The translations under genes were made by a program, and so were the position numbers. Under the pieces are notes generated by a model. The model saw only the letters and a program-made list of their open reading frames with translations, did no database searches and was not told where the DNA came from. A stretch of DNA of 31,410 nucleotides from an uncultured Collinsella sp. (GTDB taxonomy: Bacteria; Actinomycetota; Coriobacteriia; Coriobacteriales; Coriobacteriaceae). Every line of letters begins with the position of its first letter. Position 1 is the first letter of the stretch. Shown here piece by piece: positions 1 to 6,548 of the stretch. The stretch spans positions 1 through 31,410 of the forward strand of contig CAUAWV010000027.1 in the NCBI GenBank assembly GCA_958433005.1, given 5' to 3'.

Positions 1-106
1 CGCTCCCCGGTTCTGAAATGGCTCCGCTGGCATATAGCAGGCTCTCCGTCAAGGTTGTCTTTCCAGCGTCTACATGGGCAAGAATCCCGATATTGATAAT
101 GTTCAT
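1..106 (-). CDS. tet(W): Tetracycline resistance ribosomal protection protein, N-terminal part (cut by window edge)
   Basis: Only the first 35 codons lie in the window, read leftward from the ATG at 106. The peptide begins MNIINIGILAHVDAGKTTLT and continues into ESLLYASGAISEPGS. This is the G1 P-loop (AHVDAGKT) of the EF-G-like GTPases that remove tetracycline from the ribosome. From memory, ASGAISEPGS fits Tet(W) better than Tet(O) or Tet(32), which have TSGAIAELGS. Residue 2 is Asn where I recall Lys in the reference Tet(W). A GGAGGA ribosome site (112-117) sits just upstream. The long attenuator-type leader in front is typical of this family. The gene is AT-richer than the host chromosome and clearly acquired. 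The allele cannot be settled from 35 residues, and mosaic tet genes exist. Confidence 0.9.
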   Translation of the reverse strand, partial: MNIINIGILAHVDAGKTTLTESLLYASGAISEPGS

Positions 107-137
107 GTCTATCCTCCATACAAGGCCCAAATGGGCG

Positions 138-176
138 CAAAAATCCCCAGCGGCTAATACTTTTACCGCTGGGGAT
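138..176 (-). terminator. Second attenuator hairpin directly before the tet gene
   Basis: A perfect 11-bp stem (143-153 with 166-176) on the minus strand is followed by a TTTTT run, about 30 bases before the tet start codon. This is a textbook intrinsic terminator inside the leader. Smaller hairpins lie between it and the first attenuator: CGGCT/AGCCG at 203-218 and ACTTC/GAAGT at 181-199. Confidence 0.65.
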
Positions 177-270
177 CATGACTTCGGACAAACAGAAGTA
201 TGACGGCTTACATGAGCCGCTGTCCGTCACGATATTTACTAAAAAGGCAAAAGTATTCTTAAATTGGGTA

Positions 271-295
271 CAAAAACTAAGCCCCTGCAAGGGGC
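271..295 (-). terminator. First attenuator hairpin in the tet leader
   Basis: On the minus strand GCCCC and GGGGC (arms 291-295 and 281-285) enclose a five-base loop and are followed by TTAGTTTTTG. It lies just downstream of the leader peptide, between the two arms of the larger inverted repeat, so the two structures compete. It is read as a conditional terminator of tet transcription. Confidence 0.55.
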
Positions 296-322
296 AATCA
301 TTTTTGCGCCCATTATCAAATT

Positions 323-346
323 TTATTTAAGAATACCTTGCCGCAT
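323..346 (-). CDS. Leader peptide of the tet gene (MRQGILK)
   Basis: A seven-codon frame MRQGILK-stop follows a GAGGAG ribosome site and lies upstream of the tet start. Its codons GTATTCTTAAAT overlap one arm of an inverted repeat whose partner (around 245-263) lies downstream in the leader. Ribosome position on this peptide could therefore decide which leader hairpins form. This is the arrangement known for attenuation of tet(M)-type genes. The coding status is inferred from layout only. Confidence 0.6.
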   Translation of the reverse strand: MRQGILK

Positions 347-381
347 ATTTGGTAGACTCCTCAAATCAGGATAATAGCAGT

Positions 382-425
382 ATATCATAGTGCGCTCTAA
401 AAAATATCATAGTGCGCTCTAAAAA
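382..425. repeat. Two exact tandem copies of a 22-bp unit in the tet promoter region
   Basis: Positions 382-403 and 404-425 are identical; the unit starts ATATCATAGTGCGCTC and ends in an A-run. Reading leftward, the copy nearest tet overlaps a possible -10 TATACT (379-384). The duplication may therefore alter promoter elements. Confidence 0.9.
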
Positions 426-461
426 ACAAGAAATTATTTTACCCGATTCCCCAAATAAAAC

Positions 462-489
462 TGGAGGGCATTCACTGGAACACCCTCCA
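462..489 (-). terminator. Hairpin terminator after the relaxase remnant
   Basis: TGGAGGG (462-468) pairs with CCCTCCA (483-489). Both sides carry T-rich tails (GTTTTATTT leftward, TTTTT rightward), so it could stop transcription in both directions. It lies just past the stop codon of the relaxase fragment at 500. Confidence 0.6.
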
Positions 490-499
490 TTTTTGGTGA

Positions 500-733
500 T
501 TATCGCACACCTACCCTTGTTTTTTGCCTTGCGGCCCGTTTCCGTTCCTTTTCAGCCTGCTCCTGCTGGTAAGCGGCCTCTAATATCCTGTCCGCCTGTT
601 CCGGGCCAATGGCTCGCCTGACCCGCTCGTAGTCCCTGACCTTTCCCTTTAGACTGTCTCTCTCGGCGCAGACCTCGTAAATCCTTTCTGACAAAGAACT
701 GTTTTTGCTGACCTCCCGGCCATAGTAAGTGAA
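500..733 (-). pseudogene. C-terminal remnant of a mobilisation relaxase (Mob/Pre-like)
   Basis: The minus-strand frame is open from 733 to the stop at 500 and encodes a charged, coiled-coil-like tail. It includes SERIYEVCAERDSLKGKVRD, then YERVRRAIGPEQADRILEAA, and ends in a Lys/Arg/Glu-rich segment. I recall such tails from plasmid recombination/mobilisation proteins that neighbour tet(W) on mobile elements. No relaxase catalytic motifs are present. An in-frame TGA at 734-736 closes the frame on the N-terminal side, so the homology must break near 720-735. The TTG at 692-694 is only a possible start. It is best read as a truncated gene left when the tet segment joined the island. Confidence 0.5.
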
Positions 734-1114
734 TCAGCGCGGGTGGTTTGCGCGCCATTTGCAAAACCCCAGGTCGCGACCCTTCGCCATTCGTGGGAAA
801 AGTGAGTAGTCTCAGGTGGCTTACTCATGAGTTGAACCGCTTTCGCGATTAGGGGCCTAATAGCGGCTTCTCCACTAACTGCCCCTGGGTTTGCCTTTGT
901 CCGCCGCACGGGATGGCTCCCGAGGCAACGCGGTGAGATAATGCCATCCAACGCAGGCAATGGAGCCTGAAAATATAGGTGACGGCGGCATGGCCCGAGC
1001 CAGCACTTTTGGCCCGCCTCCGTAGCCTCCTTTTTCATATGCGGTCCGCGATACGCCTATGGGAGCGATTCGCTCGTGCAAGGCTGTAAACACGCAGAGA
1101 AAACGAGGTATTGG
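734..1114. other. Gene-free stretch between relaxase remnant and HEPN gene
   Basis: No frame here has a credible start and recognisable content. Its base composition differs from the AT-rich tet side, and it probably contains a recombination junction. A small GAGCG/CGCTC hairpin (1063-1075) lies just before the next gene. Frames on the minus strand give low-complexity, Pro/Arg-rich peptides that I do not accept as genes. Confidence 0.4.
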
Positions 1115-2935
1115 ATGAATAGCGAACCGATCTACAAAGAATTCCTTCTTGGAGAAGGCTTAAGCGAGTTGAAGAAAATTCGAGATGGCTGGAGGGATGA
1201 AAGCGGCTATTCCGAGTCGAGGGGAGGAACCTCTTTAATACCTGAAAATCTATGCAATGTCTCAGGGTCCGAACGGCTTAACTATACCTTCATCATGGAC
1301 AGAGCCAATGAGTGCATGTATCGACTGATTTGCGAGTCGATTTCCATGCTTCTTACAGAATATGGATACATAACACTACGTGCCCGCGTTCGCAGAAGCG
1401 ATGCTTACCAATATCTCCCAAAAGACGGCCTAGCCGGGCCGACCGTCCTCAAAGCGAGCAAGAGGGTGGTCCGCATAATCAAGGTGGATGTCGATGGCTC
1501 CCCGAGCGTTTTTGTATTCAAGGAACCTGGATTAGACCAGAGTCTCCCGAAAGAGCTTGAGGATTCGCTGAGGGAAAACTTTGGGGTATCGAAAATCACC
1601 TACGTCTCTTTGGTTATGGACGGAGCGAAGAGGGAGGTTCTCAATTACGAGTCGGTGAAGGACGCTACGCCCTACATCTCGGTTAAAGAGTTCTTCCGCC
1701 TGTTCTTTCCACAAGAGGAGTTCGACAAATTCGAGGAGGCTGTGGTTGAGCTTAGGCAGAAAGCGCGTTCCTACTATGGCTTGAGCATAACCAAATCGCT
1801 TAACCATTTGCGCATGGGCCATTTCAGGAGAGACATCCGAGACCGTCTGATCGGCTACAAACCAGACGTGGAATTGGGGTCCGAACAGAGAATGGCCATA
1901 GACAAGAGCTTTGTCGTAGACGGCAGATACTCGGCGTTGACCGGTGACACGGATTTCGCAGTAAGCTTCCAGACCGCAGAATGGCTAAGGGATTCTTTAA
2001 CGCATGCAGGATGCATAGATTTCGCCCCCATCGCGTTGGAGTACTTCAAATCGCTCGAACAATTCCTGTACAGATTTCTTTACGCCATACATAAGACTTC
2101 GAAATCGAAGAGTAGGCGTATTTACTACGGCAAAAAGCTCGGAGAAAACCCTTACTACCTGCCTGCGAAAAGAGATGGCGTTCCCGACAAATCGCGACAC
2201 ATAGAAGTCAAGGACGGAGAAATCGAAATCAACGATGAGCTTTTCACGGATGGTTTCGAATATGTCTTAGACCTCGGTAGGCTCACAAGGTTCTTCGGCG
2301 ACTATGTTTGCGAGAAGCAGCAGCTGTACAGCCGCAATGAAGACCTTCTCGATACGGCGATAAGCGAGGATACGTACGAGTCGATAATTCGCGCACTCCA
2401 AAGCGCTCGAACGATGAGGAACGGCATTGCTCACAAAGACAATCTCTACGATTGGACCGAGATGGAAAGCGCCCGGTCGTCAGTCCTCTTGGCTTTCTAC
2501 TTAGTCCTAGGTTCTTACAGCATCGATACTGAAATGCGAAGCCTCCTCGGCATCGAAAGCGATTGCGTGCAGAAAAGCGAGGAGTGGAAGCTCTGCAACT
2601 ACGTGGCATCGGCGGCCGTTCCTAAAGGCAATCCTCTTGAGTTTCCCGTTTTTTATCTCGATGGCGACGATTCCCCCGAGGCCGCCTTGTTTGCTTGCCC
2701 CGACGACGAAGAATCCGATCCCGACCGATATGGAAAAGCCCAATCGTTCTCGGGTGTGTACTTCAAGAGAATCGGATCGCATAAGCGTTACGATATCTCG
2801 TACCCAACTGACCGTCTTCCCTCATTGGTTGAACAAGGGATGCTGATTATCTGCGGTGAGGGGCTGAAGCTCATGGGGCCTCAAAAGGTCATCTACAGAG
2901 ACGGAAATTACCTTGGGGACACGAGCGCAGAGTGA
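1115..2935 (+). CDS. Large protein with a HEPN-type RNGIAH motif, possible RNase effector
   Basis: This 606-residue protein is not a family I can name. The ATG at 1115 follows GAGG at 1105-1108, preferred over an upstream GTG with no site. The N-terminal two thirds show alternating helical and strand-like segments without a known motif. The C-terminal part has helix-rich stretches: SLEQFLYRFLYAIHK, then EYVLDLGRLTRFFGDYV, then SIIRALQSARTMRNGIAHKD. The RNGIAH at residues 435-440 fits the R-x4-H signature of HEPN domains, many of which are metal-independent RNases in toxins and phage defence. A further helix (SARSSVLLAFYLVLGSYS) follows, as expected for HEPN. No signal peptide or membrane segment is seen, so it is probably cytoplasmic. 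It is less GC-rich and uses more TCG, AGA and AGG codons than core genes here, which suggests transfer. Function is inferred from one motif plus island context. Confidence 0.6.
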   Translation: MNSEPIYKEFLLGEGLSELKKIRDGWRDESGYSESRGGTSLIPENLCNVSGSERLNYTFIMDRANECMYRLICESISMLLTEYGYITLRARVRRSDAYQYLPKDGLAGPTVLKASKRVVRIIKVDVDGSPSVFVFKEPGLDQSLPKELEDSLRENFGVSKITYVSLVMDGAKREVLNYESVKDATPYISVKEFFRLFFPQEEFDKFEEAVVELRQKARSYYGLSITKSLNHLRMGHFRRDIRDRLIGYKPDVELGSEQRMAIDKSFVVDGRYSALTGDTDFAVSFQTAEWLRDSLTHAGCIDFAPIALEYFKSLEQFLYRFLYAIHKTSKSKSRRIYYGKKLGENPYYLPAKRDGVPDKSRHIEVKDGEIEINDELFTDGFEYVLDLGRLTRFFGDYVCEKQQLYSRNEDLLDTAISEDTYESIIRALQSARTMRNGIAHKDNLYDWTEMESARSSVLLAFYLVLGSYSIDTEMRSLLGIESDCVQKSEEWKLCNYVASAAVPKGNPLEFPVFYLDGDDSPEAALFACPDDEESDPDRYGKAQSFSGVYFKRIGSHKRYDISYPTDRLPSLVEQGMLIICGEGLKLMGPQKVIYRDGNYLGDTSAE

Positions 2936-2955
2936 CTTCGAACCCAGGGCGTGGA

Positions 2956-3012
2956 CCTCGCGCTCCCGCCCTAAAGACCATCGTGGCCGGTTTTAAGGGC
3001 GGGAGCGCGAGG
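2956..3012. repeat. 17-bp perfect GC-rich inverted repeat
   Basis: CCTCGCGCTCCCGCCCT (2956-2972) pairs perfectly with 2996-3012 around a 23-base loop. It sits 20 bases after the HEPN stop codon, between convergent genes. There is no U-tract on either side, so it is not a classic intrinsic terminator. It may be a Rho-assisted or mRNA-end hairpin, or part of a small RNA. Confidence 0.8.
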
Positions 3013-3042
3013 AATGTCCGTAGGGTTCATGCCTTCCCGGGC

Positions 3043-3100
3043 GCAAGCCACCAGTCCGTAACCGCAGGTGAGGCAGCGCCGTGGCTTGCACGCTGGTGGC
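3043..3100. repeat. Overlapping alternative hairpins
   Basis: GCAAGCCAC (3043-3051) can pair with GTGGCTTGC (3081-3089). The overlapping GCCACCAG (3047-3054) can instead pair with CTGGTGGC (3093-3100). The two pairings exclude each other. The stretch has no convincing gene. Confidence 0.55.
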
Positions 3101-3213
3101 AAATTCGCAGGTCAAACATCTCCGTCATCTATCGACGAAACGAGAAGCCCCACGTTGACGCGTCTATGAGTTGATGACCTGAACGACGGTCGTCCTAGTT
3201 GCCAGCTTCCGCA

Positions 3214-3805
3214 TCAGAGAAACCACTTGGAGCAGAAGCCGATCTGGAAGACCGAATGGACGAGCATCGAGATTCCGAGGCAGACCATCATCGCGCAAAA
3301 CCCGATTCCGGCCCATTTCAAGAAAGGGTCTTTTTCTTGCTTGTCGGAAGCTCGCTCCATCCAGTCGCGCGAATACGTATCGCCGTACTCGTCGCTCTTT
3401 GAGGCCTCTTTCGAAAGCAGCTCGAGAGCTTCGTCGAGGTCATCAGCAAGCTTGTTTCCGTCGATTCCGACCTTGAAAAGATGAGTCTCATCATGCTGCT
3501 TGAGCGCCGATTGGTTCTGCAAAAGGTAGAACCTCTCGCCGTTCACCCCGTTCGCCAGAGCGGTCCTCTCGCTCGAAAACGACCGAATCTCCTTCTTGAG
3601 CCTTGAGAAGGCCCCCCTTGCCCTCGATTCCGAACTTCTGCGCGAGCGACTCAAGCTGCCAGAGCAGGTCGTACAGCCCCGCCGCGGGCAGGAGCCCGGC
3701 CCCGTACGCCTTCTCGAGCATCGACCGCTCGAAGCGATCGTAAACGGGGATCGCCTCCCCGTACGTCAACCTGGTGCCAACTTCGGGGAAATCATTGCAT
3801 TCCAT
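3214..3805 (-). pseudogene. Membrane-anchored hypothetical protein, interrupted by a single-base frameshift
   Basis: Two minus-strand frames fit as one gene. The first starts at ATG 3805 (GGAG at 3811-3814, 5-base spacing) and reads MECNDFPEVGTRLTYGEAIP onward to GIEGKGG, then runs off frame to a stop at 3491. If one base of the C6 tract at 3612-3617 (G6 in the mRNA) is removed, reading continues as KGAFSRLKKEIRSFSSE and on to the TGA at 3214, giving 196 residues. The restored protein has a soluble helical N-terminal part and a charged middle. One membrane helix near the C-terminus (FLKWAGIGFCAMMVCLGISM and on) follows. Without the repair a 104-residue product lacks the membrane segment. It could be a true pseudogene, phase variation, programmed frameshifting or a sequencing error. 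The family is not recognised. It lies 106 bases downstream of a second small membrane gene on the same strand. Confidence 0.65.
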
Positions 3806-3911
3806 ATCGTCTCCTATCATTCGAATCGAGAGTTAATTCCTTGGGGCGCGTCACGCGTCGACGACGCCGCGTCCCACAACAGCGGTTGTTGCTTCCGCGT
3901 GGGCGCATCGC

Positions 3912-4136
3912 CTAGCACGCAGGGCGCAGATCAAGCCTGAAATCACCTTTGGCGATAGAGAGGCTGTAGTTCGACCCGACTAAAACAGCGATGCCCATCA
4001 AGGCCAGACCGCAAGCGGCGATCAGCTGCTCCGGCGAAAAGCCGAGGATCCTCCTTCCGTTATCGCACGCCGCCTCCGCTACGGCATCGGCTGACGAAAT
4101 CGTCGGGGCGTTCACCGCCCGTCCGGCGTCGTTCAT
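3912..4136 (-). CDS. Small membrane protein, 74 residues, unknown
   Basis: The ATG at 4136 is preceded by AGGGAG with 6-base spacing, better than the upstream in-frame ATG at 4190, which would add 18 residues. The protein starts MNDAGRAVNAPTISSADAVA, has a soluble segment to about residue 32, and then one hydrophobic helix (EQLIAACGLALMGIAVLVGS). A short charged tail ends in RLDLRPAC. No homologue is recognised. It diverges from the WYL regulator across a 131-base region with an inverted repeat, so the regulator may control it. It is probably co-transcribed with the frameshifted membrane gene downstream. Confidence 0.6.
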   Translation of the reverse strand: MNDAGRAVNAPTISSADAVAEAACDNGRRILGFSPEQLIAACGLALMGIAVLVGSNYSLSIAKGDFRLDLRPAC

Positions 4137-4219
4137 AGTTGGCTCCCTACTCTCTCTTCCATTGCTTCGACCCTTATTTTCAACCGCCATCGGAATTTCG
4201 TCTCCTCTGACTGGTTTGG

Positions 4220-4243
4220 ATTGCCTACAATTTCATAGGCAAT
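4220..4243. promoter_or_regulatory. Inverted repeat ATTGCCTA-N8-TAGGCAAT, likely operator of the WYL regulator
   Basis: Two perfect 8-bp half-sites (4220-4227 and 4236-4243) are separated by 8 bases. The site overlaps a possible -10 TACAAT (4226-4231) and ends 25 bases before the WYL start codon. It also lies upstream of the divergent 74-residue gene. Its position suits autorepression and control of both directions; binding is inferred. Confidence 0.65.
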
Positions 4244-4267
4244 AAAGCTGTTTATGGAGGACCTGCA

Positions 4268-5434
4268 ATGTCTAGGACATTCACCGAGGAGGAGATCTCC
4301 GAGTTAAAGGAAGCCGGATTCGCGGCGAGCGGCACATCGAGAAGCAGGATCCTGTCCGTCCTCGACCTCCTCGTCCGCTTCACCGATGAGAGGACGGGCA
4401 TATCCGCATCGGAAATCGCGCGCGTCATAGGCATCTGCTCCGAGAGGCCGACGTCGGAGAACGCCATTCTCAAGGACCTGCACCAGATAAGCGAAAGCAT
4501 GCCCATGGGAATCCGCATGGCGATACCTGGCCACGGCGAGAACGTCGGGTTCAGGGCCGTAAACAAACCCCTGTCATCCGAGGAGGCGATCCTCATCTCG
4601 GACGTGCTGGGGACGAGCTCCTTCATCGGCGAGGGGCGGAAGGACAAGATCTCCTCGAAGGTGCTCGCATTCTCCTCCGACTATGACGTCGACGAAAGCG
4701 TGGAGACCGTGTTCGTCGACCGCAAGGCCGGCAGGGACACCGACGCGATTTTCAACGTCCTCCATGCCGCATCCCGAGCGATCCGCATGAACGAAAGGCT
4801 CGCCTTCAAGAAGCAGGTTCACCTGATGAACGGATCGACCGTAAAGATTGGGCCGTACGAGGAGGACCCGGTGGCGATCGTGTTCAGCTTCGGCCGCTAC
4901 TATCTCGAGAGCATGCATATCGACGAAGGCGGTTCCCCCAGTCCCTACTTCTACCGACTAGACGATATCGCGGACCCGGTTGTCACCGGAAAACCGGTGT
5001 CGGATCGGGATAAGGTAGAGGCGCTGAGGACGCGCGTGGTCGCGGACACGCGCCAGCGGGTCGACATGTTCGGCTCGGGCACCGCCAGAAAGCTGTTCCT
5101 GGAAGTATCCGGCACTCATGCCAAGTACGTTTACGAAAGGTTCGGCCACGACCTCAAATTCTGTCACATCGACGAGAGCGACGAAAGAAACGTCATCGGC
5201 TACGCCTGCGTCAGCGCGATGCCGTCTCCGACCTTTTACAGGTGGCTATTCGGGATGGACGGCGCGGTGAGGCTGGCGAAGCCTAAGGGGAAACGGTGGG
5301 TCGAGAGCTTCCCGAATGCCGTCGCCTCCGACCTAGAATCCTATATCCAAGATTACGAAGCAGCATCAGAGGGCTACAAAGCCGCACTGGATGCAGCTAT
5401 TTCACGATTGGACTCGAAGAGCTGCCGGCAATGA
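4268..5434 (+). CDS. WYL-domain transcriptional regulator
   Basis: The protein has 388 residues; ATG 4268 follows GGAGG with 7-base spacing. Residues about 22-95 form a helix-turn-helix region (SRSRILSVLDLLVRFTDERT, then ISASEIARVIGI). The middle third fits a WYL domain: AFKKQVHLMNGSTVKIGPYE leads into PVAIVFSFGRYYLESMH, where FGRYYLES stands in for the usual WYL motif. The C-terminal part (KLFLEVSGTHAKYVYERFG onward) fits the WCX extension. WYL regulators sense ligands, often nucleic acids or nucleotides, and many (for example BrxR/CapW types) repress phage-defence genes and bind inverted repeats in their own promoters. The perfect inverted repeat just upstream supports autoregulation. Divergence from small membrane genes and closeness to the HEPN gene point to an accessory module. 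Its exact target is inferred. Confidence 0.85.
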   Translation: MSRTFTEEEISELKEAGFAASGTSRSRILSVLDLLVRFTDERTGISASEIARVIGICSERPTSENAILKDLHQISESMPMGIRMAIPGHGENVGFRAVNKPLSSEEAILISDVLGTSSFIGEGRKDKISSKVLAFSSDYDVDESVETVFVDRKAGRDTDAIFNVLHAASRAIRMNERLAFKKQVHLMNGSTVKIGPYEEDPVAIVFSFGRYYLESMHIDEGGSPSPYFYRLDDIADPVVTGKPVSDRDKVEALRTRVVADTRQRVDMFGSGTARKLFLEVSGTHAKYVYERFGHDLKFCHIDESDERNVIGYACVSAMPSPTFYRWLFGMDGAVRLAKPKGKRWVESFPNAVASDLESYIQDYEAASEGYKAALDAAISRLDSKSCRQ

Positions 5435-5969
5435 GGCAATCCCAATCGGTCCGATTCAAAAGCCAATATTGACTAACTCGAATTCGGCTCGCATCCTCGC
5501 GCCGTTCGTCTGCTCCCATTCGTCCGAAATGACAACCACAGCAGGTCGTGTCCCAACGGATGGGTACCATTTATCCGGGTGCACCTGGGGCAACGGGTTG
5601 AAGAACCTGCACAAGGTCGCTCGCAGAACACGCAACATCAAACACGACAGAAGAGGCGAACGACAGATGCCGGACCCCGGACGACAGCACCGCGGAAGAC
5701 GAGCATTCCGACCACAACCGAACAACTCCAGCTACTAGGCAGGCGCCCGCATGGGTGCCTTTTACTTTTCAGGGACTTAGCTGCGAGCTAAGGCACGCGG
5801 CTCATGGCCGTTTCGTGAAGGCACGACCAGCTCGACCCACTTCGACCCGTCTCCGCTCCTGCCGTGCTCACCAATCGCCATCAGGCGGTTCAATCGTCGT
5901 GCAGACGAAAAGGCACACGGTGTCGTGCGGTGTCCTCGCGCGGTGCCGCACGGGAAGATTGGAGGAACC
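5435..5969. other. Gene-poor stretch after the WYL gene
   Basis: No frame is convincing. A plus-strand frame ending at 5738 directly before the terminator lacks a ribosome site. A minus-strand frame (5456-5725) has a protein-like end (PAVVVISDEWEQTNGARMRA) but no good start. Both may be shadows or decayed genes. The bases before 5970 carry repeated CGGTG/GCCGC motifs and may hold the promoter of the next gene. Confidence 0.35.
5741..5763 (+). terminator. Intrinsic terminator
   Basis: GGCGCCC (5741-5747) pairs with GGGTGCC (5752-5758) around GCAT, with one G-U pair, followed by TTTTA. It could end the WYL transcript or a small transcript in 5435-5738. Confidence 0.55.
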
Positions 5970-6188
5970 ATGGCACGCACAGCCGAATGCGCCGCGCCCG
6001 AGGGAAGCCGAGATCGGGACGAATGGATGACGGTGATCGAGATGCAGGAGTACATGAGGGCGAGCCGAAACAAGGCGTACGACCTCATCTGGTCGGGAGA
6101 GATCGACTCGTACAGGCTCGGAAGGAAGCTCCTGGTGTCGAGGGCGTCAGTGGACGCCTACATCGAGTCGAGGAGCGGCAGGAAATGA
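5970..6188 (+). CDS. Excisionase-like helix-turn-helix protein (Xis / HTH_17 type)
   Basis: The protein has 72 residues; the ATG at 5970 follows GGAGG, preferred over an upstream in-frame start at 5925. After a short polar lead, residues 24-70 (MTVIEMQEYMRASRNKAYDL, then IWSGEIDSYRLGRKLLVSRA) fit the winged-helix excisionase/MerR-like fold. The first helices read the DNA, the wing is the GRKLLVSR strand pair, and a final helix (SVDAYIESRSGRK) follows. Such proteins steer an integrase toward excision of integrative elements and usually sit just before int. Here the next frame overlaps its stop (ATGA at 6185), as expected for int, but that frame is short. Confidence 0.75.
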   Translation: MARTAECAAPEGSRDRDEWMTVIEMQEYMRASRNKAYDLIWSGEIDSYRLGRKLLVSRASVDAYIESRSGRK

Positions 6189-6484
6189 CGGCGGCGACCG
6201 CCCCGGGAGCCGCCCGCGGCCGGGCACGTGAGGGAGCCTCGAGACGAAAGGAGCTCAGGCACGCCTTCGTGGATGGTGTCACTGCGCCTCTGAATCAGGT
6301 TCGGACAGACAAAGGCAAGCTTCGGGTTGTTATCGCAAGCCAGCTCCGACGATCAATTCTCGTGTTCCGTAATCTTGAAGAAGCTGCAAATCTATTTCAG
6401 GGGCACTATCAACAGCAGCTTCATCCCGCTCCCCTCTTGTATTCACTGTCAGCGCATGCTATAAGGTTGTTGGTGGCTCATTGA
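6185..6484 (+). pseudogene. Possible N-terminal remnant of an integrase
   Basis: The frame starts at the ATG overlapping the xis stop codon and runs 99 residues. It opens with a basic, Ala/Arg-rich segment (MTAATAPGAARGRAREGASR) of the sort seen at integrase N-termini. After about residue 26 (near 6262) the composition changes, becomes AT-richer, and shows no integrase-like strand pattern or catalytic residues. Position after xis and the 4-base overlap suggest a tyrosine integrase gene cut short. It could also be an unrelated small gene. Confidence 0.35.
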
Positions 6485-6497
6485 GCTACCTCCAAGT

Positions 6498-6525
6498 GCC
6501 GGGGGAGTCCCCCGGCTATTTTTTT
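6498..6525 (+). terminator. Strong intrinsic terminator just before the DUF3800 gene
   Basis: GCCGGGGG (6498-6505) pairs perfectly with CCCCCGGC (6509-6516) around AGT, followed by TATTTTTTT. It is preceded by a second hairpin (GGTGGCTCA with TGAGCTACC, 6472-6490). It ends 24 bases before the next start codon, so it may act as an attenuator for that gene. Confidence 0.85.
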
Positions 6526-6548
6526 ATCCATTCCATTAGGAGTCCCCA

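Noticed and set aside
649..1093. Two minus-strand frames (129 and 72 codons) before the HEPN gene
   Set aside because: No ribosome sites, biased composition, mutual overlap in different frames.
5391..5738. 115-codon plus-strand frame after the WYL gene
   Set aside because: It starts inside the WYL gene, has no ribosome site and its sequence is Arg/His/Pro-rich without any family. Kept only as a note in the gene-poor stretch.
6430..6525. T-box or riboswitch controlling DUF3800
   Set aside because: Hairpins and a terminator are present, but no T-box sequence (TGGNACCGCG) or known aptamer core.
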